From assembly GCA_964343835.1 (NCBI GenBank), contig CAYFKR010000011.1, positions 54,669 to 118,668 on the forward strand: 64,000 bases of DNA, written 5' to 3'. The position numbers were made by a program, and so were the translations under genes. This DNA comes from CALEMW01 sp964343835 (lineage in GTDB: Bacteria > Krumholzibacteriota > Krumholzibacteriia > LZORAL124-64-63). The notes below the pieces were generated by a model. That model saw only the letters and a list, made by a program, of their open reading frames with translations, made no database searches and had not been told where the DNA came from. This document shows, piece by piece, positions 23,744 to 32,366 of the stretch (positions are counted from its first letter, which is position 1; the number at the start of each line of letters is the position of its first letter).

Positions 23744-24270
23744 CGTACCTCAAGAGCCTCCCGAAACTGCAGATCGCCGCCGGCGCCCTCGCCGTGCTGG
23801 TGCTCACCGGCTGGGTCATCGACCTGGGCGTGACCTCGCCCCGGGTGGACACGCTCACGGACCTCTCCTACCAGCGTGGCGAGCTCGAGACGCAGCTGGG
23901 CGACGTGGTGAACGGCCGCTTCCGCGAGGTCGACGCCGAGCGCGCCCTCCACGTGGACGACCTCGAGGCCTACCTGGCCGGCGACGGCGAGGACCCCGTG
24001 GCCTACATCGGCCGCCGCCTCAAGGAGGCCGGCCTGGCCAGGCTGGACCTCGCGACCGTGTCCGAGCGCGAGAGCGCCCACATCGTCACCACGAAGTTCG
24101 ACGTCCGGGCGACCGGGCGCTACGACGAGCTCGTGGCCTTCGTCCGGGACATGGAGTCGGACTCCCGCCTCGCGGAAGTCCACCACTTCGTGATCCGCTC
24201 GCCGCTGATCGGCAGCGACCTCGAGGGCCGCTTCAACCTGTCCATCCACGACCCGAAGACCAGGCGGTAA
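23740..24270 (+). CDS. pilO: Pilus alignment protein PilO
   Basis: A 176-residue bitopic inner-membrane protein: a short cytoplasmic N-terminus, one membrane helix (about 12-32), a periplasmic coiled coil (LTDLSYQRGELETQL) and a ferredoxin-like domain (VRATGRYDELVAFVRDME is characteristic). It pairs with PilN to link the motor to the secretin. The ATG overlaps the pilMN stop (ATGA). Confidence 0.82.
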   Translation: MTYLKSLPKLQIAAGALAVLVLTGWVIDLGVTSPRVDTLTDLSYQRGELETQLGDVVNGRFREVDAERALHVDDLEAYLAGDGEDPVAYIGRRLKEAGLARLDLATVSERESAHIVTTKFDVRATGRYDELVAFVRDMESDSRLAEVHHFVIRSPLIGSDLEGRFNLSIHDPKTRR

Positions 24271-24273
24271 CCG

Positions 24274-24759
24274 ATGACGCAGATGATGAACGACCGCAGG
24301 GCCTGGATCGGTTTCGCCGTGCTGCTGGTGCTGGTGGCCCTGCTCGGGCTCCGCAGCCGCCAGACGGCGACCACGGTCCTCCGGGCCGAGACCGCGACCG
24401 CAGGCTCCGCCGTGCGGTCCACCGAGGATCCCCACGGGCTGATGGAGATCGCCCGCAGGGACAGCATGCTGACGGCCGCGCGTGCGACCCGCAGCAACCC
24501 CTTCAGGCGGGGCCGCACGGTCGCGCCTGTCGCGCAGACCCCGCAACCCGAGAACACACCCGCGCCCGAGAAGCCTACGGAGCCCCGCCTCCTGACGCTT
24601 CTCTACGACGATGTCGGCCCCTGCGCCCAGATCACCATCGGGAGCGACCGCTCCGGGTGGCTGCACGAGGGCGAGGAATTCCAGGGGTGGAACGTGGACG
24701 AGATCGGCGACATGGCCGTGACCGTGAGTCGCGCCGGTCGTCGACTCGTACTGAAATGA
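24274..24759 (+). CDS. pilP: PilP/GspC-like pilus protein
   Basis: A 161-residue protein with one N-terminal membrane helix (about 10-26), a proline-rich linker (APVAQTPQPENTPAPEKP) and a small beta domain at the C-terminus (LLTLLYDDVGPCAQITIG ... LHEGEEFQGWNVDEIG) like the HR domain of GspC and PilP. That domain binds the secretin's N-terminal part. PilP is normally a lipoprotein; this one has no lipobox and is anchored by a helix, so it resembles GspC in topology. Start three bases after pilO. Confidence 0.7.
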   Translation: MTQMMNDRRAWIGFAVLLVLVALLGLRSRQTATTVLRAETATAGSAVRSTEDPHGLMEIARRDSMLTAARATRSNPFRRGRTVAPVAQTPQPENTPAPEKPTEPRLLTLLYDDVGPCAQITIGSDRSGWLHEGEEFQGWNVDEIGDMAVTVSRAGRRLVLK

Positions 24760-24778
24760 TCCTGAGGAGGAACCGGGA

Positions 24779-26122
24779 ATGACGAACCGAGCACGGGTGA
24801 CCCGCCGCACTTTCGCGGCCTGTACGGCTCTGCTGGTGATGATGGGGATCGCTTCCCTCGCCGCCGCCGACGAGGGCCGGGTGACGCTGCGCGCCGAGGG
24901 CACGCCGGTCGCCGAGATCCTGCAGATCCTGGCGGACCGCAGCGGGCTGAACATCGTGACCAGCCCCGACGTCCAGGCCAAGACCATCTCCATCCGCATG
25001 GAGGACACGCCCTTCGAGGAGGCCCTGCACCTCGTCGTGCGCGCCGCCGGCCTGGGCTACGAGCGGGTCGGCAGCACGATCCTCGTGGCCGACGCCAACA
25101 AGCTGAGCATCGAGACGGGCCTGGTGATGCACGTCTTCGACCTGCAGTACGCGCGGGCCGAGGACGTGGGCAAGGCCCTGAACGTGATCACCGAGGACAT
25201 GTCCATCGACGAGATCACGAACCGCGTGATCATCCGGGCTTCGCCGTCCGGGGTCGAGCAGGCCATCGACGTGGTCGAGGGCATGGACCGCAAGCCCTAC
25301 CAGGTGCTGATCGAGTCGCGGCTGATCGAGGTGAACACCTCGGCGGTCGAGGAGATCGGCATGGACTGGGAGAAGATCACCAAGTGGACCACGATGGTGA
25401 CCGAGGGCTACCACGGCGAGGGCCCCGCCGGCCAGCTGCCCGTGGACATCGACTACACCGAGATCACCGACGTGCACCGCTTCCACCGACAGGCGGCGAT
25501 GTTCGAGGTGACCCTCGACGCCCTGATCACCGAGGGCCACGCGAAGCTGCTGTCCAACGCCAAGGTCGTGACCACGGACAACAGGGCGGCCGAGATCTTC
25601 GCGGGCGAGACCGTGCCCGTGGTGATCACGTCGCTGCAGTCGTCCGGCGGTTCGTCCGGCGGCGTCATGCAGTCGGTCCAGCTGGAGAAGATCGACGTGG
25701 GCGTGCGCCTGAACATCACGCCGCGCGTCTCGGACGACGGCATGATCACCGCCTGGGTGGAGCCCGAGGTCTCGCGCATCCTGCGCTTCGTGGGTCCGGA
25801 CGAGGACCTGCCCCAGACCTCGACCCGCCGCGCCAACACCATCGTGCGCGTGCAGGACGGTCAGACCGTCTACCTCGGCGGCCTGATCTCCGAGGAGGAG
25901 CGGAAGAACATCAGCAAGGTTCCCCTGCTGGGCGACATTCCCGTGCTGGGCTTCCTCTTCCGTCACACCAAGACCGAGAAGGTGCGCCTGGACCTAGTGA
26001 TCGAGATGACGTGCCGCATCGTCGGCGACGTCGAGGGCGAGGCCCCGTCCATGGCCAGCGAGAGCCCCGAGCTCGAGGCCGTCTTCGGCGAGGCCGCGGT
26101 CGAGGCCGCGTCCGCGGAGTAG
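24779..26122 (+). CDS. pilQ: Type IV pilus secretin PilQ
   Basis: A 447-residue outer-membrane secretin through which the pilus exits. After a signal peptide (ends near LAAADE) come an STN domain (about 35-100), one N1-type ring domain (about 117-175) and the secretin core (about 190-425), with the signature VPLLGDIPVLGFLFR near the end. It lacks the AMIN domains of larger PilQ proteins. A Glu/Ala-rich tail follows. AGGAGGAA precedes the ATG. A clear terminator follows, so pilT and pilD need read-through or their own promoter. Confidence 0.93.
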   Translation: MTNRARVTRRTFAACTALLVMMGIASLAAADEGRVTLRAEGTPVAEILQILADRSGLNIVTSPDVQAKTISIRMEDTPFEEALHLVVRAAGLGYERVGSTILVADANKLSIETGLVMHVFDLQYARAEDVGKALNVITEDMSIDEITNRVIIRASPSGVEQAIDVVEGMDRKPYQVLIESRLIEVNTSAVEEIGMDWEKITKWTTMVTEGYHGEGPAGQLPVDIDYTEITDVHRFHRQAAMFEVTLDALITEGHAKLLSNAKVVTTDNRAAEIFAGETVPVVITSLQSSGGSSGGVMQSVQLEKIDVGVRLNITPRVSDDGMITAWVEPEVSRILRFVGPDEDLPQTSTRRANTIVRVQDGQTVYLGGLISEEERKNISKVPLLGDIPVLGFLFRHTKTEKVRLDLVIEMTCRIVGDVEGEAPSMASESPELEAVFGEAAVEAASAE

Positions 26123-26132
26123 CAATGGAATC

Positions 26133-26167
26133 GGCTCCGGCCTCCCGCCGGCCGGAGCCATCTTTTC
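26133..26167 (+). terminator. Rho-independent terminator between pilQ and pilT
   Basis: A perfect 10-bp stem GGCTCCGGCC/GGCCGGAGCC (26133-26142 with 26150-26159) is followed by ATCTTTT. It sits 10 nt after the pilQ stop. Confidence 0.8.
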
Positions 26168-26183
26168 CCACGGGGAGCCGAAC

Positions 26184-27314
26184 GTGACCACCACCACCGA
26201 GCTGGCGAACATGGAGAACGGGACCGAGGTCCGCACCCAGGGCACCCTCAGCATCGAGGACATCCTGCCCGAGGCCATCTCCCGCGACGCCTCCGACATC
26301 CTGATCTCCGCCGGTTCGCCGGTCATGTTCAATGTGCACGGTTCGCTGCAGGAATACTCCAACCCCACGGTGCTCACGCCCAACGAGAGCAAGACGCTGG
26401 CCTACCAGCTCGTGGACGAGGAGCAGCAGAAGCGCTTCGAGGTGGAGCTGGACGGCGACATGTCGTTCGAGCTCTTCGACGAATGCCGCTTCCGCGTGAA
26501 CGTGTTCCAGCAGCGCGGGTCGGTGGCCTGCGTGCTGCGCCTGATCCCCATCACAGTGCCCGACCACGAGCGCATCGGCGTATCCGACACCCTGATCCAG
26601 AAGCTCCTGAACATCTCCAGCGGCATGCTGCTGGTGACCGGACCGACGGGGTCCGGCAAGTCGACCACCGTGGCCAGCTACCTGGAGTACCTCAACGCGC
26701 ACCACGACAAGCCGCAGCACATCGTGACCATCGAGGATCCCATCGAGTTCCGGATGCGGAGCAAGCGCTGCATGATCAACCAGCGCGAGGTGGGCATCGA
26801 CACCAAGACCTTCGCGGCGGGCCTGCGCGCCGCCCTGCGGCAGATGGCCAACATCATCTTCGTGGGCGAGATGCGTGATCGCGAGACCATCGAGATCGCC
26901 CTGACCGCGGCCGAGACGGGCAACCTGGTCATCAGCACGCTCCACACCCAGAGCGCGGCCAAGACCATCAACCGGATCATCGACGTCTTCCCGGTCCAGG
27001 ACCAGGAGGACATCCGCACCCGCCTGTCGCTGACGCTGAAGGGCGTGATCTCCCAGCAGCTCATGCCGCTGCGCGAGGGCGACGGCCGCGTGGCGGCCCG
27101 CGAGGTGATGTTCGTGACGCACGCCATCTCGAACATGATCCGCGAATCCAAGATCCACCAGATCAACAACATGATCGCCAGCGGCACCGCCGACGGCATG
27201 ATCCTGATGGACGACGCCCTGCTGGACCTGCACCGCAAGGGGCTGATCCGGGCCGAGGACGTGCTGCCCAGGCTGCACGACACCGAGAAGGCCCGCCAGC
27301 TCGCCATGAGGTAG
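26184..27314 (+). CDS. pilT: Type IV pilus retraction ATPase PilT
   Basis: A 376-residue hexameric motor for pilus retraction. Walker A is GPTGSGKSTT near 153, the Asp box TIEDPIEFRM, Walker B IIFVGEMRD and the His box ISTLHTQSAAKTINR. The retraction-specific AIRNLIRE box appears as AISNMIRESKIHQINNMI. Where most PilT proteins read RQDPDVI before Walker B this one has RQMANII, a change of charged residues worth noting. GTG start at 26184. The N-terminus has about 20 extra residues. Confidence 0.92.
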   Translation: MTTTTELANMENGTEVRTQGTLSIEDILPEAISRDASDILISAGSPVMFNVHGSLQEYSNPTVLTPNESKTLAYQLVDEEQQKRFEVELDGDMSFELFDECRFRVNVFQQRGSVACVLRLIPITVPDHERIGVSDTLIQKLLNISSGMLLVTGPTGSGKSTTVASYLEYLNAHHDKPQHIVTIEDPIEFRMRSKRCMINQREVGIDTKTFAAGLRAALRQMANIIFVGEMRDRETIEIALTAAETGNLVISTLHTQSAAKTINRIIDVFPVQDQEDIRTRLSLTLKGVISQQLMPLREGDGRVAAREVMFVTHAISNMIRESKIHQINNMIASGTADGMILMDDALLDLHRKGLIRAEDVLPRLHDTEKARQLAMR

Positions 27315-27318
27315 CGGC

Positions 27319-28125
27319 ATGTCCGCCCCCGACTGGCTCCACGGCGCCGCCGGACTCCCCGACGGCCTGATCATGGCCTGGCTCGCGTTCGCGGGCCTGC
27401 TGTTCGGCAGTTTCCTGAACGTCGTGATCCACCGCCTGCCCCGCGGCGCCTCGCTGCTGGGGCCGCGGTCGCAGTGCCCCGCGTGCGGGTCGTTCGTGCG
27501 CGCCCGCGACAACGTGCCCGTGCTCGGCTGGCTGATGCTGCGGGGGCGGTGCCGCGACTGCGGCGAGGGCATCAGCGCCCGCTATCCGCTGGTGGAGATC
27601 CTGGGCGCCGTATGCGTGACGACGGCCGTGTGGCTGTCGACCGACGCAGCGGAAGCGGCGTTGCGCGCCGCCCTGCTGCTGGCCCTGGTCGCCGTCTTCT
27701 TCATCGACCTGGACCACCGCCTCATCCTGGACGTCATGACCCTGCCCGGCGTGGCGATCGGCCTGGCCGTGGCCCCGCTGGTCGGCACCTCGCGCACCGA
27801 CGCCCTGATCGGCGCGGCGGCGGGCTACCTGCTGCTCGAGGGCCTGCGCCTGGGCTGGCGCGCCTGGCGCGGCGAAGACGGCCTGGGCGGCGGCGACGTG
27901 AAGCTGGCCGCCTGGCTCGGCGCCTGGCTGGGGTGGCAGGGCGTGGCCCTGACCTTCCTGCTGGGGTCGCTGCTCGGGATCGTCGTGGGCGGCGCGTTGA
28001 TCGCCCGCGGCAGGGCCGACGGACGCACCGCGTTGCCTTACGGCGTGTTCCTGGCGCCGGCGGCGGCCGTGTCCACCCTCCAGGGGCCCGCCATCTGGGC
28101 CTGGTACCTGGGGCTCGGCGTCTGA
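27319..28125 (+). CDS. pilD: Prepilin peptidase/N-methyltransferase PilD
   Basis: A 268-residue inner-membrane aspartic protease that cuts prepilins after the KG/RG motif and methylates the new N-terminus. It has the zinc-binding cysteines 53, 56, 78 and 81 (CPAC ... CRDC), the catalytic aspartates in FIDLDHRLILD and GGGDVKLA, and seven to eight membrane segments. The GSFLNVVIHRLP motif precedes the cysteines. It starts 4 nt after pilT and should process the pilins encoded upstream. Confidence 0.94.
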   Translation: MSAPDWLHGAAGLPDGLIMAWLAFAGLLFGSFLNVVIHRLPRGASLLGPRSQCPACGSFVRARDNVPVLGWLMLRGRCRDCGEGISARYPLVEILGAVCVTTAVWLSTDAAEAALRAALLLALVAVFFIDLDHRLILDVMTLPGVAIGLAVAPLVGTSRTDALIGAAAGYLLLEGLRLGWRAWRGEDGLGGGDVKLAAWLGAWLGWQGVALTFLLGSLLGIVVGGALIARGRADGRTALPYGVFLAPAAAVSTLQGPAIWAWYLGLGV

Positions 28126-28147
28126 TCCCGATTCCATGACGCACGAA

Positions 28148-28174
28148 GGGGCCCGGATCGACGATCCGGGCCCC
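28148..28174. terminator. Bidirectional terminator between pilD and the tricorn gene
   Basis: A perfect 12-bp stem (28148-28159 with 28163-28174) lies in the 69-nt gap between two convergent genes. It can serve both strands. Confidence 0.75.
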
Positions 28175-28194
28175 ATCCTCGTTGCGCCCCGCTC

Positions 28195-31100
28195 CTACTT
28201 CAGGTGCGGGCTGTCCTCGGGCTGCGGGCGCCGGCGCTCGGCGTCGGCCGCGGCCAGGGCCGCCTCGATGGCCGCCTCCAGCTGCGGGTCGCGGCCGGCC
28301 AGGCGGTCGGCCGGAGTCAGGTCCACGACGATGTCGGGGATGCAGCCGGTGAGCTCGTGCTCCGCCTCCTGGGGCTTGTGGTTGCGGGTGGGGTCGTCGT
28401 CGTCGCCGAAGACGTACCAGCCGCGGCCGGGCAGCCGCACGAAGCCGGCGTAGCGGTTGCCGAAACCGCCGGTGGAGATCACGTTGCCGCCGGTCTCCAT
28501 GCCGACCACGACGCCGCGGCCGGTGGTCCTGATGGCGTGGCTGAAGATCTCGGCGTTGGAGTAGCTGCCCTCGTTGCAGATCACGACCACGGGCCGGGTC
28601 CAGCGGTAGAAGGGCTGGCGCTCGGCCTGCGGGTAGCCCACCACGCCGTCGCGGCCGATGGTGTAGGCGTGCTGCGGCTGGCTGAGGATGGTCATGAGCA
28701 GGTCGGTGGTCCAGCCGCCGCCGTTGTTGCGCACGTCGATGATCAGGGCCTCGCGGCCGTCGGCGGCGGCGAAGAGGTTCTGCTCGAAGCGCTCCACCTC
28801 GCCGAAGCCCATGCCCTGGATGTGGGCGTAGCCGATGCGGTTCTTCGTCGTGCGCTCGGTGAAGGCGCGCTTCTCCTTCTCCGTGCGGTCGTACTGGAGC
28901 TGCCAGATGGTGCGGTAGCCGGCGGGCACGACCTCCAGCTCCACCGTCTCGCCGTCGCGGTCCAGCACCAGCAGGGTGGGCTGGTCCTGGCGGGTCTCCA
29001 GGGCGCGGTAGACGTTGGCGTCGGCGCCCACGGTCATGCCGTCCACCGACATCAGCACGTCGCCCACCTCGACGCGACCCTTCGCCTTGTCGCAGGGTCC
29101 GTAGGGCACCACGTCGGCGACCTTCAGGCCGGGGCCGTCGTGGGCGGGGTCGAACTGCAGACCGAGCCAGCCGTCGGGGCCGTAGTTGCCGGGGGTCTCC
29201 CAGCGGGCGCGGTAGCCCATGTGGCTGGCGTTGAGCTCGCCGAGCATCAGGTTCATGACGTCGGCGAAGTCCTGGTCGTGGCGGACGTTGGCCACCATGG
29301 GCGCGTAGCGCTCGCGGACCTTGTCCCAGTCCACGCCGTGCATGTCCGGGTCGTAGAAGCGGTCGCGCATGGTGCGCCAGGCCTCGTCCATCACGCGGCC
29401 GCGCACGGCGGGGCGGTCGATGGTCAGGCGGGCGCTGAAGTCGGTGGACTCCACCTTGCCGCCCTTGGCCGGCACCCGCGAGGGCTTGCCGCGGCGCAGG
29501 AAGGTGAAGGTCTTGACCTCGTCGTCCACGCTGATGGAGCCGGGGTTGGTGCCGCCGGAAGTGACGTCCTCGGCCTCCTCGCCGAAGCGATCCACGCTGC
29601 GGATGTCGCGGTCGCCGCCCGAGGCGGAGACGGAGTAGTAGCGGTCGCCCTTGGGATGGACCGCGAGAGCCATCTCCGAGGCGGGCTCGGACGTGAGGCG
29701 ACGGGCGCGGAGGTGGATGTCCTCGAAGTCGATGGGGAGGGGCTCGTCCTCCTCTTCCTCCTCCTCGGCCTCGGCGTCCTCGTCGTCGCCCTCGTCGCCG
29801 TCGTCCTTCTTCTTGTCCTTCTTGTCTGTCTTGTCGCGGGTCTTCTCCCAGATCTTCCACTCGTCGCGGGTGCGCTCGTGGTCCTCGCGCTGGAGGTACA
29901 CGGCGTAGACGTCGTAGGTGCGGGAGTTGGGATCGTGGTCGTGGCGGGCGGTGCTCCAGGCGAGCACGCGGCCGTCGGCGGACCAGACGGGGCCCTGGTC
30001 GTAGTCGGGATGGCGGGTCACGTTGACGGCGTCGCCGCCGCCGGACGGCATGATCCAGACGTCGGTGTTGTAGTTGCGGTCGGCGCGGTCGTAGGCGATC
30101 CAGTGGCCGTCGGGGGACCAGGAGTAGGAGCCCAGGTTCCAGGAGGCGGAGAGGGTCTTCTGGCCCTTGCCGTCGGCGTCCATCACGCGCAGGTCGCCGT
30201 TGCCGCGGGTGTAGAGGATGCGGTCGCCGTCGGGAGACCAGAGGGGATCGGTGCAGGGCTGGTCGCCGTCGGTCAGGGCGATGATGCGGTGCGAGCGGGC
30301 CTCGCGGAGCAGGCTCGTGGATTCGTCGTCCGACACCAGCAGGCAGACCTGGTTCTCGCCTTCACGATCCGTGACGAAGAGCAGGGTGTCCGCCGAACCG
30401 GGACGGAACGACAGCGACTGCTCCAGCCACTCGCCGGGCACGCACACCGTGGCGCGGCCGCCCAGCTCCTTGTTCACCAGCACGATCTCGCCGCTGACGG
30501 CCAGGGCGTACTCCTCGCCGTCGGAGGAGACGGCCACCTCGTCGGCGCCGGAGGTCATGGTCTCCAGCACCACGGGGTTTTCGATGCGGTCGTCGGCCAC
30601 CTGGATGGCGATGCGGCGGGGCTTGCCGTCGGGCAGGTCGATCAGCCACAGCGACACGCCCTGCTCGATGACCATGCGGCGGCCGTCGGCGCTCAGGGCG
30701 GCGGCGCGCACGGGCTCGCCCTCGAATGTCGTGATCCGCCAGGCGTCGGAGCCGTCGGCGGACATGGTCCACACGTTGGCGGTCTTGGAGTCGTCCTGGT
30801 CGGCCAGCCAGTAGATGCGGCCGCCGGGCCCCACCATGGGGTTGGTGTCGTAGCCGCGGTTCTCGGTCAGACGCACCGGATCGGAGCCGGGGGTCCAAGA
30901 CCAGAGCTCGCGCTGGTAGCTGCCGCGGTAGTGCTGCCGGCCGTAGGCCACACGGCCCTGGCCGTACACGTAGGTGCGGTCGTCGGCGGTGGCGATCTCG
31001 TCGGCGAACACGTCCACCAGGCGGAACGGGGTGCCGCCGGTCACGGGCACCCGGAAGATCTGGGTGGACATGGGGTAGTCGAAGAGGCGACGGGCGGCAA

Positions 31101-31482
31101 AGAGCACCTCGCTGCCGTCGGCCGAGAACGTGCGGGGCATCTCGGTGCCGCCGGCGTGGGTCAGGCGCACGGGCTCGCCGCCGTCCACGGGCATCACGTA
31201 CACGTCGAAGTCGCCGTACCGCTGGGAGGCGAAGGCGATGCTGCGTCCGTCCGGGCTGAAGACCGGGTTGGAGTCGTAGGCCTCATGGGCCGTCAGGCGG
31301 CGGGCCTCCCCTCCATCCGCGGGGGCGGTCCAGAGGTCACCCTGGAACGAGAAGGCCACCGTCGACCCGTCCGGAGAGATAGCGGGCGTTCGGGGCATGT
31401 AGGCCTCGGCGCCGAAGGCGGCGGATGCGAGGCAGGTCAACAGGACGACGGATAGCAGGCGCGCGACGCTCGGCAGTCTCAT
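28195..31482 (-). CDS. Tricorn-type S41 peptidase, secreted
   Basis: A 1095-residue exported peptidase. After a signal peptide (ends near AAFGAEA) come two blocks of WD40/TolB-like repeats (ISPDGSTVAF, WSPDGDRILY) forming propellers, an acidic-lysine loop (about 545-580), the tricorn C1 helical domain with NASHMGYRA near 750 (the catalytic-dyad Ser-His region), a PDZ domain (about 760-840) and the S41 protease domain with DVRNNGGG (about 916) and NEGSYSNAE (about 971) holding the nucleophile region. Tricorn-like enzymes degrade peptides. The ATG at 31480-31482 follows GCGGAGG; an upstream ATG would put 17 residues before the signal peptide. Confidence 0.9.
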   Translation of the reverse strand: MRLPSVARLLSVVLLTCLASAAFGAEAYMPRTPAISPDGSTVAFSFQGDLWTAPADGGEARRLTAHEAYDSNPVFSPDGRSIAFASQRYGDFDVYVMPVDGGEPVRLTHAGGTEMPRTFSADGSEVLFAARRLFDYPMSTQIFRVPVTGGTPFRLVDVFADEIATADDRTYVYGQGRVAYGRQHYRGSYQRELWSWTPGSDPVRLTENRGYDTNPMVGPGGRIYWLADQDDSKTANVWTMSADGSDAWRITTFEGEPVRAAALSADGRRMVIEQGVSLWLIDLPDGKPRRIAIQVADDRIENPVVLETMTSGADEVAVSSDGEEYALAVSGEIVLVNKELGGRATVCVPGEWLEQSLSFRPGSADTLLFVTDREGENQVCLLVSDDESTSLLREARSHRIIALTDGDQPCTDPLWSPDGDRILYTRGNGDLRVMDADGKGQKTLSASWNLGSYSWSPDGHWIAYDRADRNYNTDVWIMPSGGGDAVNVTRHPDYDQGPVWSADGRVLAWSTARHDHDPNSRTYDVYAVYLQREDHERTRDEWKIWEKTRDKTDKKDKKKDDGDEGDDEDAEAEEEEEEDEPLPIDFEDIHLRARRLTSEPASEMALAVHPKGDRYYSVSASGGDRDIRSVDRFGEEAEDVTSGGTNPGSISVDDEVKTFTFLRRGKPSRVPAKGGKVESTDFSARLTIDRPAVRGRVMDEAWRTMRDRFYDPDMHGVDWDKVRERYAPMVANVRHDQDFADVMNLMLGELNASHMGYRARWETPGNYGPDGWLGLQFDPAHDGPGLKVADVVPYGPCDKAKGRVEVGDVLMSVDGMTVGADANVYRALETRQDQPTLLVLDRDGETVELEVVPAGYRTIWQLQYDRTEKEKRAFTERTTKNRIGYAHIQGMGFGEVERFEQNLFAAADGREALIIDVRNNGGGWTTDLLMTILSQPQHAYTIGRDGVVGYPQAERQPFYRWTRPVVVICNEGSYSNAEIFSHAIRTTGRGVVVGMETGGNVISTGGFGNRYAGFVRLPGRGWYVFGDDDDPTRNHKPQEAEHELTGCIPDIVVDLTPADRLAGRDPQLEAAIEAALAAADAERRRPQPEDSPHLK

Positions 31483-31600
31483 GGAATCCTCCGCGATCGG
31501 ATCGAATGGGGCGTCATGACGGTTGGCGGACAACCGGAGCAGGGTAGCACGAAAGTGCTTACGGAGCCACCCGCGGGGGGTTGCGGGCGGCGGGCGGGAA

Positions 31601-32293
31601 TCAGCGCGTGAGGATGCGGAAGGCGATGTCCTCGCCCATCCCCTGCCGGTACGCCAGCTCGATCCACAGGGCGGCCAGGGGCTCCAACCAGCGGGCGGAC
31701 TTCAGGGGTCCGGCGTCCACGGCCTCGAAACCCAGGTCCTCCACCAGCTCGGCGGCCATGCTCTTGGCCAGGGACGACTCCCCCGCCAGCAGCATGGACG
31801 GCGGCCCGTCCGCGAACTCCGGATTCCGCATGACGGCCACGCCGGTGGTGTTGAGGGCCTTCACGACGCGGGCGCCGGGCAGCAGGTCGGCCACGATCTC
31901 CCCCGCCGAGCGGTCGGCGGCGGTGACCAGTTCCGAGAGGTCGCGGGACAGGGGGTTGGTGCAGTCGATGACGACCTTGCCCGACAGGTCGCCCAGGGTG
32001 GGCGCCAGGCGCTCGACGACCCGCCAGGGCACCGCCAGCACCACCACCTCGCAGGCGGCCGCGGCGTCGGCGGGAGCGGCGGCGCGGGCCCCGTGGCCCG
32101 TCTCCGCCACCAGGGCGGTCACGCGGTCGGCGCCCGGGGTCCGCGATCCATAGACGATATCGTGCCCGGCGGCGGCCCAGCGCACGCCCAGGGTCGAGCC
32201 CACGTCACCGGTACCGATGACGGCCACGGTGCGGGCGGATGCAACGGTGGCGGTCAGGACGACCAGCAGCAGGATCACGGTACGACGGAACAT
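31601..32293 (-). CDS. Exported F420/NADP-type Rossmann oxidoreductase
   Basis: A 230-residue protein of the coenzyme F420-dependent NADP oxidoreductase family: VAVIGTGDVGSTLGVRWAAAGH is the dinucleotide-binding motif, with VVLAVPW and VIDCTNP further on. These enzymes are normally cytoplasmic. Here the frame starts with MFRRTVILLLVVLTATVAS, a good signal peptide, supported by a GAGGAGG ribosome site. Export would leave it without cytosolic nicotinamide unless the cofactor travels with the folded enzyme. An internal GTG in the Rossmann motif lacks a ribosome site. Confidence 0.8.
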   Translation of the reverse strand: MFRRTVILLLVVLTATVASARTVAVIGTGDVGSTLGVRWAAAGHDIVYGSRTPGADRVTALVAETGHGARAAAPADAAAACEVVVLAVPWRVVERLAPTLGDLSGKVVIDCTNPLSRDLSELVTAADRSAGEIVADLLPGARVVKALNTTGVAVMRNPEFADGPPSMLLAGESSLAKSMAAELVEDLGFEAVDAGPLKSARWLEPLAALWIELAYRQGMGEDIAFRILTR

Positions 32294-32366
32294 GGCGCCT
32301 CCTCGGAGGCATCGAGGATACGGCCTCGGAGCCGGGATCGCCAGTCGTGTCGGGGAAAGTGGGTAA

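Noticed and set aside
28204..31455. 1083-residue plus-strand open frame opposite the tricorn gene
   Set aside because: Mirror image of a well-supported peptidase gene; no domain or ribosome site.
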